A stretch of DNA of 64,000 nucleotides from Cyanoderma ruficeps (Eukaryota; Chordata; Aves; Passeriformes; Timaliidae), in the NCBI GenBank assembly GCA_008694505.1, contig VZDJ01000056.1, forward strand, positions 3,537,205 through 3,601,204, written 5' to 3'. The notes beneath the pieces are model-generated. The model was not told the origin of the DNA, made no database searches, and worked only from the letters and a program-made list of their open reading frames with translations. Below, in pieces: positions 1 to 13,500 of this stretch. How positions within the stretch are numbered: position 1 is the stretch's first letter; the number at the start of each line of letters is the position of its first letter. The translations under genes and the position numbers were made by a program.

Positions 1-3000
1 CAACTTGGAAAATGGAATCAAAAGACCATGCTGGCTTTTTCTTCCTCTCTATTCTCATGTAGGGTACAAATGGTTCTAGCTACTGATAGCTACACAGCCA
101 TGCTCATTTCTAATGTATGTTTGCTCAACTAGCAATAAATACAAGTTCATTTGTTAATGGGTCTTTAGCAAAGAGCAACAAAGAGCACTATATTCAGTGT
201 TTATCCGTTGTGCAGGGTGATTAGAACCAGCCTGCAGAACATGCTGTACTAGCGTTTTGTTTTGTTTTCTCTGTTCTCACAGTCAGGAGGACCAGGCATA
301 GTTTCTTACCTGGATCACGTTTAAGGATCAGCTCTTAACAAAGTGAGTTCGGGGGGATATTGGTGACTGAAAGAAGAGTAGCTATATGTTAGAGCCTTGA
401 CCACAGTAAGATCTGATTATGGTCTGCTGAAATGAAGGATTAGTTGATTTTCCAACTTCTTGCCAGTAGAGGTGGTCTAATAGGTAAAATGCTTTTAGTG
501 AAACGTTTGGGGTAGGTTCAAATACAGATCAATGAGCTTGTAACACGATCCATATTGCTGGAACAGTGTCAGATGCTGGGCTTTGAGTTGAAGTACTGGT
601 TAGTTCTGCCCTGGTGGTTGCCAGTGGGGCTCTGTGGGACACAGAGCAGAGTTGTGCGGCTTGTAGGCATAAGCTCTAGCCAGAAAGCCACTGTTTCAGA
701 ATCCATAAATCCTGGAGACACATGCCGATTTTACTGTGTAAGTGCTGGCAGAGGAAGGTTGCATTAGCTCAAAAGAAGATTACAGATTCCTCAGAGTGGT
801 GTAGTGTAATGATGTCTTGTGATTGTCAGCTGCTCCCAGATCAAAGATTCTCTTCTCCGTGTCATTATTGCTGTTCACAACATAGTCAAGCTCCTGCTGT
901 TGGATGGCCATCAGCCTATAGCTGTTTGCAGGCATTTTCAGCTTTGAAACTGAGGAGACTCCAGACAGTCACACAACAAGCCATTGTAACATCTGCATGA
1001 TGGCAGTGGAGAGGTATAGAGACAGTTGTGTTGTTAAGAGGTTCCTTAAGTTCTCTCCAATAGAAATGGTGAAAAAGGACTAAAAATAACTTGCATGTTG
1101 GAGTTGGAACAAGATCTTTTCTGCTGATATAAACCTGAGGGGATAGAGTCAAATCTCCTTCCTTCTGTTTGTATCTACTTGCTGGCTTTTCCCATGTAAC
1201 ATCTCACACACAATGAGGGTTTCTCTCAGGTGCTACAATGCCCTCGCTTACCACCCTGGAAAAGAGACTCCTAGTGTAGTTCAGGACTGTTTGCCACTCT
1301 GGGTGAAGCAGAGTGTGTTCATAGCTCTGAAGCAGAAAGCACTAAGTGTCCATTATCAGGGCAAACAAAAGCCCCAGTGTGCAAGTAGCCTAAACACGGC
1401 GCTGGTGCGGTGTGAATCAGCGGCTGTGTGCTCTGGGGGAACGCTGCCAGCCCAGAGCCGGCATTCCTGCACCCGGGCATATCCTGACAGTGCTGCCTAC
1501 TTACCTACAAGAACCGTGTGAAGTGGAGCTTTTCCAGAGCTTCACAAAGCCTATATTTAATAAAGTGTTGTTTTTATAATACCTTCCATCCGCTGGATTT
1601 AACAAGTAAACTAATCCTCTCAACTGGTCTTTAGGTAGAGCAAAGATGCCAGTTTTACTGACAAAGGAGCCAGAAAGCACACTTCTGTGGGTTTTTTTTG
1701 CAATAGCAGGGGAGTAGAAGATTGATCTAGAGTCTTACAGCTATTGTTTTCGGCATTGCTACTGTGTTTTCTGCACATTGTGTGCTGGACATTGTATAGA
1801 ATGAATGTAAGACGCAGTTTGTGGGTTGAGAAGTTTGTGACCTAATTGGTTAAGTCCTGCAGTAAATGCTGGAGTAGTTTACTCTTGAAATGCTGCAGAT
1901 CTTTTTCTACCTCTGTGCTTTAAGCACTTCTGAGCTAAAAGCACTTCAAGCTTACCAGGAAGACCCAAGAGGGCTGATGCCCTAAGAGGGAAGTGATGAT
2001 AGTTTTCTTAACTTTAACTACAAAATTAGTATCACCCCTGAGGAGCTGAGTTGCCAAAATGAGCACAGCAAATTACAGGCCAGTTCTGGAGGAGATACTG
2101 TACTCAGCTCCATGGAGCCTCTGACCCAGCTTGGCAGCTGTGTAGCTCTGTGCAGCTTTGATACCCTGTATGCAAGAGGGAGGGAGAGGAGGAAGGAAAT
2201 AGATTCACAGCTGCATCACCACCTACTTCTCAATTTAAATGAGATGGTACTCATAGTATATTGTTGAGTACTTGCAGCTGTTTCCCTTTCTCCATGGGGA
2301 AAGCATTAATCTAAGTGTTGCAGGTACTTATTACCACATTTCCACCATGCTGTGGGGTTCCCCATGTTGTCCAGAGCAGTTGTTCCCATCCATGGCACAG
2401 CTTGAGTGGATAACACAGTAGGTTTCAAAAGGACTTGGTCTAAATATCCTCTGTAGAGGAGCTGAACAGGTCTAGTGGTTCCCTGGGTCTGTCCAACATC
2501 CACCCTATCTGGACTTGCTTTCACTTTGAGACATGGGACAGGGAAGGAATGGAACACTGTCCACAAAACAGGCATGTTTAAATCACCTTACACAGTACTG
2601 GGAGAAGTGCTGTGGAGAAATAAGTGCCAGTAAGAGACTTCTACCCCAGAGAGTGCAGTAACAGGTGAACAGCTAAAGGTGGTCTCCCTCTCCCCTGGAT
2701 GTGCTGTGTAACTTCCCCAAGGAGACGGGGTCCCACAGAGTCTGGCTTGGCAGGGCTGAGGGCAGACTGGTGGCCCCAGGGGGGAGTCTGGGAGCTGACA
2801 TGACTGATACTCCAGAGGCTTCATCCTGGCACCCAGGTTCTGCTTGTGTGGGTGATGCTCAGTGGCAGAGATGGCATGGGAAGGTTTCTTTTGAAGCGTG
2901 AGTGGAACAGCCTTAGACCTACAAGAGGCTCTTGATAGCCATAAGTGATAACAAAGAGAGGGTTTAATTATGATATCTAGATCAAATACAGAGTGAAGGG

Positions 3001-3426
3001 CCTATAAGTTTGCTCCAAATTGGATCTCAGCTACAGTGTATTTAAACAATGGTCCTGCAGGTTTGTGTTTGTCTTAGACAGCACTTTGTTTTACTGTGGT
3101 GTGCTCATTAACACCATATGCAATGTGCTGGCTCCTATGGAAATTTGGTCCTGTCCTGGAGAACTTCCAATACAGCATCATAGCTCAGCTGTGCAGGAGT
3201 CAAGTAAATGTGGATTTTTCTGATGTTACAAGAGTAGTGATCAGCTTCAATGTTGCTAATGCAGCTTCTCCTGAGGATGCTGTGCCGGTCATCTTGGTGT
3301 GGAGATGACCAAGTTAAATCTCGGATACTCCTGACAGCCTCTTGCTGTGGGTGCTGTGGAAGGATTTTGAATGTTGATCTTTACTCCTGGCTGCAAGGAG
3401 TTATAACAGTCTTTGCTCTCTTGCAG
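1..3426. other. Upstream or first-intron sequence of PLXNB1
   Basis: No coding exon is recognisable. Because the first coding exon begins at a splice acceptor (TTGCAG ending at 3426), the 5' UTR must start in one or more upstream non-coding exons. These may be here or beyond the left edge, and nothing in this stretch marks them. There is no CpG island, so the main promoter probably lies outside the window. Open frames here are short and unlike known proteins. Confidence 0.6.
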
Positions 3427-4570
3427 AGTGTTTACCATGCCTCTGGGAACGTTCCTCCTTCCTGTTCTCTGTTTCTTGGGAGCATCAGTTCCACGGGGAC
3501 TGCAGTATGCCACATTCTCACACAATGCTACAAAATTCCTCCACCTCTCCATGGACTTGGAATCTGGGACCATTTACTTGGGGGCCACCAACTTTCTCTT
3601 TCAGCTGACATCTGACCTGCTGTTGGAGAACATGGTTCAGACTGGACCAGTTCTGGACAGTAAGGATTGCCTCCCCCCGGTCTCAAAGCTGGAGTGCCCT
3701 CAGGCACACTACACTGACAATCACAACAAGCTGCTGCTGGTGAACACTGTGCAGAAGGAGCTCATCGTGTGTGGCAGTGTCCACCAGGGAATCTGTGAGA
3801 AGAGGAGTCTGGTGTCCATCGACCGTGTCCTCTTCCGGCCAGAGAGCCCTGGTGACACTCAGTACGTTGCTGCCAATGATCCCAATATCACCACTGTGGG
3901 ACTCATCACCTACTCCAAGGATGAGGTGCCCTTGCTGTTTGTGGGACGAGGGTACACTAGCCGAGGAGTGGGAGGAGGGATTCCTCCCATCACGACCCGG
4001 AATCTCAGGGCCCACGGAGGGGATGTTCAAGCAACAGACTCTCACTCCATTTTCTCCTATGAAGAAACAGCAAAACTGGCTGTGGGCCGGCTGTCAGAGT
4101 ATAACCACCATTTCATTAAATCCTTCACTTACCGCTCCAGTGTCTATTTCCTCTTCTACCGGCGGGACCTCAAATCCCAATCACGTGAGTACAAGACCTA
4201 CATCTCACGCATCTGCCTGGATGACTCCCACTATTACTCGTATGTGGAGTTACCTCTGCTCTGCCAGAGCAAAGCCAATACATACAGCCTCCTGCAAGCA
4301 GCCTATGTCAGCTGGCCGGGGAAGGAACTGGCCCAGGGGCAGCTGGACACCGAGGGGGAAGTGCTGTTCGCAGCTTTCTCTGCCTGGCAGGCTTCTTCTG
4401 GGAAACTGAGCGAGGAGTCTGCGCTCTGTGTCTACGCAATGGAGGAGGTGGACCGCCTGACCAACTGGACTAGGGATGTTTGCTACATGAGAGATGGGAA
4501 GTCAGAGGAAGGGACGGAAGTGGCATATATTGAATATGATGTCAGTTCCAACTGTGTCCAGCTGCCAGCG
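3427..4570 (+). CDS. PLXNB1: PLXNB1 first coding exon: signal peptide and most of the Sema domain
   Basis: The exon starts at 3427 after a pyrimidine-rich acceptor and carries 10 nt of 5' UTR before the ATG at 3437. An in-frame ATG at 3413 lies in the intron and is not used. Residues 1 to about 20 are a hydrophobic secretion signal ([15 protein letters not shown]). The rest is the N-terminal four-fifths of the Sema beta-propeller, the semaphorin-binding face, with N-glycosylation sequons such as NAT and NWT and the expected cysteines. The donor is GTAAGT at 4571. The frame stays open 127 codons into the intron, to a TGA at 4952-4954. Confidence 0.96.
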
Positions 4571-7500
4571 GTAAGTGGCTTTGCACTTTTGAGCAATCTG
4601 CAGTGTGTTCTTGTGTTGCTCTTTGTTCCTGAAGTTATCGTGATTACACAGATGGATGTTGAAATCTGGGTTAAAAGCCTTTGGGCTCAGTCTGTTGTGT
4701 CCTACATGGGCTGGATTCCTTGCCGAGGGAGAGGAACTGTATGTGGCAGTGGAAAGAGCATCTGGTATGACCTGGCCCTGAGGCCTGTCTTGTGGCAATA
4801 CCAGGCAAGAGCACTGACGCTGCTGTTCAAGTCACTCTTTCTGTGTTTCATCTCCTGGTCTTTACTGCAGGGAAGGAGAGGAGCATGTGTATGTGCTCCT
4901 GTGTGTTGGGAAGGGAATTTAAGGGGTGTGCTGGGTCCCTGTTGCTTACGGTGAAGTGCACCCCACAACAGCTTCCTGTAAGGGCACTGAGGAACAAAAA
5001 GGAACATTAGCGAAACCAAGTGTCAACAAAGACATTCAAAACCCTCCTGGAAGCGTTCCTGTGTAACAGGTTTTAAGTGACCCTGCTTTGGCAGAGGAGT
5101 TGAACTAGATGATCTCCAGACGTCCCTTCCAACCTTAATAATTCTGTGATTCTGTGAAAATCCCAGTTTCCTATAGACTACTCTAGTCCTGCAGAATTTT
5201 GGGCACATTTTTCCTGAGCTGGCTCTTTTTCTCCAGAGCTATAAGAGGTGATCATTCTTAAGTTCAGTGACAAAATCACAATGGGATGTTGCAGGATAAA
5301 AATATGACCTAAAGTGGCTGTGACCCTGAATTCTCACCATCTGGTGGCCACACTGGCTGCATCATCAGGGACAGTGATACACACACAGGGCAGCAGCTCT
5401 CTCCTGGATGCACCGTCCTGGCCTGAGGCTTCATGACTACAAGCAGCCTGTTTGCACCAAGGATATTTCAGGTCCTTAGCAGAGCAGTATGTTATCTTGT
5501 GTCTTCCCTCTACAGGACAGGCTGTCCAGAGAATTGTCTCTTCCCAGCCTGGTGCTGCAAAGAGCAAAATGGTACCACAGAGCTTTAGAAGTTTCTGGAG
5601 CTGGGTGTGTGGTTCAAAACCCATCTTAAAATTATGGTTTTCCTTTCAGTAGCTAAAGCTGACTGTACTGTACTTGTGGGACAAGGGAAGGGTAAAGAGC
5701 AGACTTGGAACAGGATGAGTGTAAGGACAGGAGGACTATGTAAGAGTTGGGAAGCAGGAGACTGCCCAGCTTGATGTCCTGCTTTCACTGTATTTCTTAC
5801 TCATGCCCCATGAGTCCTTTGAAAGGCCACATGGAAGGACTTGTCACAAATGAATTTTAGGGGAGCTTAAGGGGGTTAAGTGTCAAACAGGTATGAGCAG
5901 ATGAGAAAAATCCTTCATTCAAAATTATATGGAGTACCCTTATACCATTTGATGCAATGGAGAAGTGGATGCACAGGGTGGGCGAAAAAGTCAGTCTCTG
6001 TCTGTGATTCCTGGTGCATGATCCCAGGGTCCCAGCTGGACGGTTTGGCCTGAGTGGGCTGACCATAGAGTGGTGTCTTATTACCAAGTGTGTCCAATGA
6101 TATGTAAATGTCCTAACAAACCTGATCTTTCACCATTCAGCACACAGTAGCGGTTGTCGTTCAAATTGTATCTAACATCATGTAAAGGTCTGTGCCAACT
6201 CCAGCCTGCTTCAGTCAGGGCTGAGTGGAAGCGGCTGTCAATGGATATTTTATGCAGGAACAGTTTTAACTCATTTTCAATGGTGGCAGCTTGTGTAGGA
6301 TGTAAGGATAATACTAATTAATGTCACATTTTTCTGCCTCCAAACTAAGTAGTGCGTAAGGTATGGCCTTTTCCTTAGTTAGCTCTGCCTCTGGGTTTCA
6401 GCCCAAAAAGGGAGGCTGAAATTGAGTTTTACAGTTCAATACAACCTCTTCAACTGGGAAAAAAAGAGCCAGCTTGTTTTTATAAAAATTTCAGACTGAG
6501 TTCATTTGTTCAGTTTGCTGGAGATTCGTTAGTTATGAGATGCTGTTTAGTGACTTGATAAATTGGAAGCGTGAAACATGTTTCTACAAAGCTTGGGAAG
6601 CCTGCGTGTCTTCTGTGGGTGTAGTTTTCAAGGCATGTATCTTATCCTTTTGTTTTTAGTCCTCTTCATACATAGATATAGCTTGTCCTATTGTTGTTTG
6701 CTACCTGAGCAGATAGGATGCACACAGCAGAATTCACAGCAGCAGCTTCTGCATTTCATTAAGACACTTGATGATCCCTCAAGTGCATTTTCTGCAACGT
6801 TGCCAAGATCTTATTCATTGCAAGCAATTCAAACAGCTTCTATGTAAATTTATATAAATACTTTATACAGACAGCCCGTGCGAGGCCACGACTGGGCTGT
6901 GCCAGTGCTCGGAGAATTTGCCCAAGTCACGTTGGTTTGTGGTAGATAAATGTTGCGTGTGAAGTGACTTGCCCTTGGCATCACAAATAGGCAACAGCAG
7001 TGCTGAGCACAGCCAGCTTACAAATATTTCTGACTTGTATGTGGACATTTTTTAAGCAGTTTTTGAAAAATCAGCCAGTAATGAGATGATTAGGCTCCAG
7101 AATTTGTACAAAGGTTGCAAAAGATATCTAGAATCCCATTCAAAACAAGCACTTAATGCTTTGGAGCATGGAATTTTGGCAGTGGCCTGCTTCCTAATAA
7201 ATCTTAAAGGAATTGGATAGCTGGAGAAATAGAAATCTTTAAGTTGCAAGAAGATGATTGGAAGAAGCTTAAAAATCAAATGACAGGTGGTAAGAAAAAT
7301 GTATGGCACTAAAAATGAATGATAGTTTAGAGGATGGTAAAAACTAGCAATCGTTAAAAGCTATAACCTCCTCAGACTTTGTCAGAACCTTACACCAAGT
7401 CTGCAGAAAAATCATTGAATTAGTATTTGAAAAGAAAACAGTAAAGCACTGAACTGAAAGCAATGCTAGTCTAACTGTCATGGTTTGTTAATGGAACTGC

Positions 7501-10500
7501 TGTGGCCAAGCCTTGCTTCCCTACTAAGATAACAATGCATTTGAGAAAGGAACAGACCTGAGCAGGTTAAATATATTTTACTGTGGGATTTCCATAGACC
7601 TTACCAAAAGCTACTGATTGCTTCTTGTTTCCCCAGGAAGCAGTCAAGTATTAAAAAACAAAGCCAACAACAACACAAACACACACAAAAAAAGAAAAAA
7701 AAAAGGAAAGAGAGAGAGAAATGGGAGGAGAGGGGAGAAAGGGCCAGGTTTTCCACGGGATCAGTGAGTGGAGATAAGCAGATGCCTCAGGAATGCCATG
7801 ATGATGTGCTGTTATCATGGATCTCTGACGGGGGCAGCTCCATTGCCTGGTGCCGGTTGGTACCGCGCAGCCTGAGCTGCCAAATGCAAAGCCACAGACA
7901 TCAGACAGAAGGAATACGTAACCCTGCTCCCAAGGAGTCTAAATTGAACCATGTTGCCTGAGGCAAGAGAGAGAACTGGAGCCCTCACGGTTAATGTGCT
8001 GCTCCACGCTCAGCTTTGTCAGAGTAATTAGTAAGGGGCTGGAGAGGAAAGTGAAAACATTATCCATAAGGGATTTCATGATGAAAATCTTGAATTTATA
8101 CGAGCCGCATTGTTTGAAGACAAGCCACTGATCAATTAAAAAATGGTGTTTTGGATATTAATTGTTGGGTGAACAATCCTGCATTCAGTCTCCAAAAGGA
8201 TACTGTAAAATTGAAATTTTTTGAAATTGAAAATTGAACATAGAACAAGGCACCAAGAAAGATATAAAGCAACAGAGGAACTATCCTAGACAAGACTGAG
8301 TTTGTTACTTAGGAAAAAGATGAATCATAATGGGATGTCTTTTCTCTGCACATGATAAATAGTAAATAAGTTGGCAGCTTTCATTGTCCCTCTTTAGAAT
8401 GCAGTAAGTGAAGGTTGGGTGGCACTGGGAGGGAACTAACTGGAACAGAAGAATGACTGTTTCTGCACAGAGCAGTGGAGTTAATGTTCAGGACTCTCAC
8501 AAGACTTAGAAGAGTTGGAGCAGTGTGCAAGGATGTCTCTTGTATGTGCTCTTTGATTCCTAAGTGCAGTTAGTAAGCTCTTTGGAGCAGGTTGTGTCCC
8601 ACCCTGTGTTTGTATATGTCCTGATGCATTGGGATTCTACTTCAGGCTTAGAATTTAACTTGCAGGTGTTACCACAAAACCATGCAAATTGCTTGAGGTG
8701 AAACTTGTCACAAGGTGACTTTGCACTAGAAACAGAAATTCTCTTCTTTTTCCTTTGTTCAGAAAAACACAATAAATCTTCCCCGAAGGAGTATCATGGC
8801 AGTGTATAACAGCAATGTTTTTTTGCAACAGAACTTGAGAGAGTTTCAATGCATTTCATTACTGATGCTGAATGAACTGTCTGAAATGTCTGCAGGATTC
8901 TGTGAGGGTACAGACAGCCGACATACCTAAACTAATTATTAAAATATGGGTGGTTTTGCCCTCATTAAAAAAAACTTAGAGGGGTTAGGGTTAAAGCTGA
9001 ATTCACTGCTGGGGAATTTGAGTAGAAGGGGATGGTGGGAAGTGTTAAATGTGCTAACGTTATTTGTACCCATTTTTGGGGTACTGATTTCCCTGTTGTT
9101 TTCACTCCTCCAAAAAGGACACCCTCTATGCCTACCCCTGTGGCTCTGACCACACTCCCAGCCCCATGGCCAGCCGCGTACCCTTGGAAGCAGCCCCGCT
9201 CCTGGAGAAAACTGATGCCCGTCTGACAGCTGTGGCAGTGAATGTGGAAGATGGCCACACCATTGCTTTTCTGGGAGACAGCAGAGGAAGGCTGCACAAG
9301 GTATGATCTGCATGCAGCAAAAAGGATAAAACTATCCAGGGATGCTCAGGTAGAAGGGGGAAAAGGCAGTTTTTCTTATTCCTTGGGCAGTTGGGCTCCT
9401 ACTAAAGATCGTTATTATCAGACAGTCTCTTCTTACCCTGTACTGGCTGTGGAAAACGTGAATGCCCCAAACATGGTCACAGTGCCTTTGGTTACATCTG
9501 CACTGAGCCAGCAGCAGGGCTGGTGCATCCAATGTGGTTTGCACAGGTATTTCTGGGCGTGTGCTTCGTGTGGCTGAAGTCACTGCACGGAGGTTCTGGT
9601 GGGAGGTTAAAATCCTTGCACACAGCAGTGGTTCCAGCTTGTTGCTTTTGTAGTACAGGTGCCCCATACTCGTGTGGTGGGGCTTTGCCTGCTCACAACT
9701 GTGACTGTCTTGCAGGTGTACGTGGGAGCCCAGGGAGAGGCACACACCTATGCCTCACTATCTATCCAGGTGAACAGCATGGTGAGTGGAGACCTGCTGT
9801 TCGACCAGTTGCAGGAGCACCTCTTTGTCATGACCCAGTCAATGGTAAGAGCAATACAATCCCTTCCACAGAGGAGTTGAAAGCACTAGATGTCCAGACC
9901 AACTGCCAGCTGGAGCAGGGAGACAGGGAAACTGCACCTGGCTAAGCCTGTGCTGGGCAGCAGCTGCCTGCCAGTCTTCTTACAGGAATGGAGACTGACC
10001 TTTGCCAAAAGCTGGAGGAAGCATGGAGAAAGTCTTGTTACCCTAATCCATGGCTTGTTCGCATGTGCATTTTCTGAAGTCTGTCAGGCTGTATCAGCAG
10101 TGGTGGAGGAATGTGAACTGCAGGCTGTAAAAAGCTGCTCTGCTGGCATGAGTACAAGGGACACCAATTCCTGGATTCTGCTGTGTTGAGCAGGAACTGT
10201 TTGGACAACAGTTTGCATCTCCATTTGAGCAGAAGAAAGCCACTGGGTTCACATGTGACCTGTCTTGGTTTTGCAGGAGATTAAAAAGAGAAGGGAGAGA
10301 TTTTGTGTAATTGAAGTGTAGCACTTCTGGTTTTAATCAGTAAAAAGATTAAGCTGTTCTTCTGTAACCTACAAAAAGCAGAAATCTGTGGGAAATGTCT
10401 TCAGATAGCAGAGGTGTTCTCTGACCAGGGATATAATAACAGACTTGCAGATTAAATCAGGCTGTGGAAGGACCCATGTGAGGCACCTGTTTTCTGTAGC

Positions 10501-13500
10501 TCTGTGCCTAGAGGCAGCTGGAAGAGAAGAGGCATTGCAATGCTGCAGGCTTTTGGGATATTGGTGTCTGCTGAGTAGGAAATCCAGCTATGGATACTTT
10601 ATTTGAGAGGATTTGTACCACCACTCATATCAGCTCCTTGAGCTGGAAAGAAAAGGATCCTCCTAGCAAAGGAAAAGCAGACCTTGAGTTACTCTGAAGG
10701 AAAGAACAAACAAAAAATGAGAGCCACTGCTTCCCTTCACTCCCCCAGTGCACTTTGAGATACTTGTAAAATTCATAACACTTCAAAGCAGGAGTTGAAA
10801 TCTGTGAGTAGAAGAAGATTAGGGAAATCTGAAATACATACTTAACAGTAGTTGTTCTGCCAATTAGAAGATGCAAATTACATCGTTTACTAGGCAAAAG
10901 TAATAGGTCTGGGATTAGAAGTTGGTATTTCAAAGTAGCTGACATTAGTAGCTGAAGTGTAGTAGCGGATTAAAGAGGGCAAGAGGCTGAAATCAGCAAG
11001 AATGGTAAGCCAAAGCAGAAGAATTTTGCAAGTAAAATTTACCCTGAGATGGCAGAAAGTTTTTGTTCCACATCCATCAAAGCTTCAGGGTCTACTTTTG
11101 GTCAAAATTATAGTTCTGCCAGGTAGAGCTGGGAAATAGTGCAGATGGATTTAGAGGCCTCAGCTGTAGCTGCTGTCTCCAGCTTCAGTCACCTGCGTGT
11201 CAGGAGAGATGATCACATGAGAGAGTCCAGAAAAGCAGAAGAGTGGATGATATTCAGTCAGCTATTCTTTAATTCACTTTGTTAAAATGCAGTTTTATGA
11301 CTGAATAAAATTTCCTCCTTGCAAAATGTCCTGCAGAATAGCCAGTGAATAATAGTACCGTTTGCTTTCCTCAGGGCCTCTCTACAGCCTGATGTTTAGA
11401 TGTCCTTCTCCAATATGTGAAATGGCCATTCAGATGGTGTCTGGAAACTTGTTTCTTTTTTCTTTGTCTTTATGGGAGGATAAATTGAGGATCAAGAAGT
11501 TTTTTTGATGAGCACACAGATGATGTGTCTTGCTAGTTAGGCATAAGAAGCCAGTGACCTGGGAGCTGTGTTGTGTGTGCTGTGTTTTCCACTTTTCATT
11601 TCCTTCTCTGACAGGTGGTAAAGGTTCCCATAATGGAATGTTCCCTGTACTTGGACTGTGAGTCCTGTCTGGCACTGAAAGATCCCTACTGTGGCTGGTG
11701 TGTCCTTCAGGGAAGGTAAGACAGATCCCTGTTCACCTGTAAGGATTTTGGAGGGAGAGTGCCTAGGGATTGTCTCCGCTTACTCTCTTCCTTCTATCTG
11801 TGTCTGGATTTAGTTTATTTTTAGTTCTTTTATGGGATATTTGCTCTAAACTTACCATTCCTCTCTCTGCTTTCCTAAAACACTGCCAGGAGCAATAGCA
11901 GTTGCACACAGGGGCATCATTCCATTTCTTTTTGGGTCTTTGGCACTGCTCATGATTCTCCCGTTCATTAGTTTTCAGTCTTGTTTTAGTCTGACTTCAG
12001 CTCAAACTACCATATTGCAAGTTTAGAGAAACTATCTTGTCTCTTCTTCTGGTGTCTTATTTAGCACTCCTTCACTTCTTGCTCCCCTACTGATGTTGCT
12101 TAATGAGACGTGGTTTATTCCAGTGTCTGTGTCTGCCTGCTGGCTCAGCTTCCCTGTAGAAAGTCACAGGAACTAGAACCCCTGAAGCCCAAGAAGTGCC
12201 TACCCATCCATAATTTCACAACAGTTTGTCCTATTATTGAAGGTGGTGGGAGGCTGGGACTTGAGTGGCTTGTGTAGCAGCTTCCCCAAGATTCTAGCAA
12301 GGCTTGAGACAGCCAGTGTCTGCTTGGAAGCCAAACACAAGCTGCTGCTCAGGTCTCTCACAGGGCTCCTTGCTGCTTCCCTGCAGGTGCAGCCGTCGCT
12401 CCGAGTGCTTGCGGTCCAGGCTGAGTGAGCAATGGCTCTGGAGCTTTAACTCTACACAGCAGTGTCTGTCTGTCCAGTCACTAACTCCAGCCAACATCAG
12501 CAGAGAGGAAAAGAGAAATGTGAGTGATGGTGATCCTCTGATGATGCTCAGACTTAGAGAAAGTCCTCTGCGAACTGAGGAATCACAAGTCTTCCTGTTG
12601 CTTTCACTGGGGTGCTGAAATACTGAACCTTCAGGCATGTTGTCTGCCTCACATGAGGGACTTATCTCCTGGTACAGCCAAGCTGTTAATTCAGTTCTTT
12701 GGCTGTTTCTTTGTTTTCCCTAAAACTAAACGTCCTTGCCTGCTGAGAGTTACTGGGTATTCTGGAGTATACAATGCCTGCTTGGATGGGGACCCTCCTT
12801 GTTTTAGTATCTATAAGGTGCCCGTGTCTGTGTTTTCGGTGTTTCTGTCAATTGCAAGGAAGGCCTGAAAGGAGTGGCCCAGAATTACAGCTCCTGTCTG
12901 GCATGTGATAGCTGGCAGAAAAGCTAAGAAGGTGTTGGAGTGATTTGAAGTCTGTCATTGTATCAGGAGGTGGCAAGAGCCTGTCTTTTGCTAGAGGCTT
13001 GGGCAATGGGGGAAGTTGTCAGTTGCTGGAGGGATGCCAAGTTCAGTTCAGGAATGCCCAGAGATGATGAATGGAATAGTCAGTCCTGGGAGACATTGTA
13101 GGGAAATTAGTGTTTTTGTAGATGATTACTTTATGGGATCCTTCCTTAGAAAAAACAGAACAAAAAAATTAAGTGAAGGCAAATTATTTACTGGATGTTA
13201 TTGAACTGACAGATATTCTTGGCCATCTCGGACTTACCTTCTCTGCGCGAGGAAGAATTTTACTCATGTTATTTCGAAGATTATGAAAGCCCTGCAGTTC
13301 TGACAGAGTCAGGAATCATGTGTCCTTCTCCAGATCCTAGCCAAGCACCAGCTTTGCCAGCAGGAACAGGTTAGTGAAATGCTTTAAATGGAGCATGATA
13401 GCTCTGATAACATTGTTGGGAGAAAGTATGTTGTAGGTCATCTATTGCCAGGATTAACAGCCATGAATGTATGTGGGCTTTCAGCAGGTGTTCATTTCAT

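Larger units (their letters stand above)
4571..9117 (+). other. PLXNB1 intron 1 (4.5 kb)
   Basis: Runs from donor GTAAGT to acceptor AAAAAG. It contains the CR1 remnant at about 5028-5157 and a purine-rich, A-rich low-complexity tract at about 7650-7745. I see no other gene. Confidence 0.85.

Noticed and set aside
1479..1487. ATATCCT-like U12 donor matches elsewhere (1479, 2448, 45190)
   Set aside because: They differ from ATATCCTT at the last positions and border no coding exon or branch-point motif.
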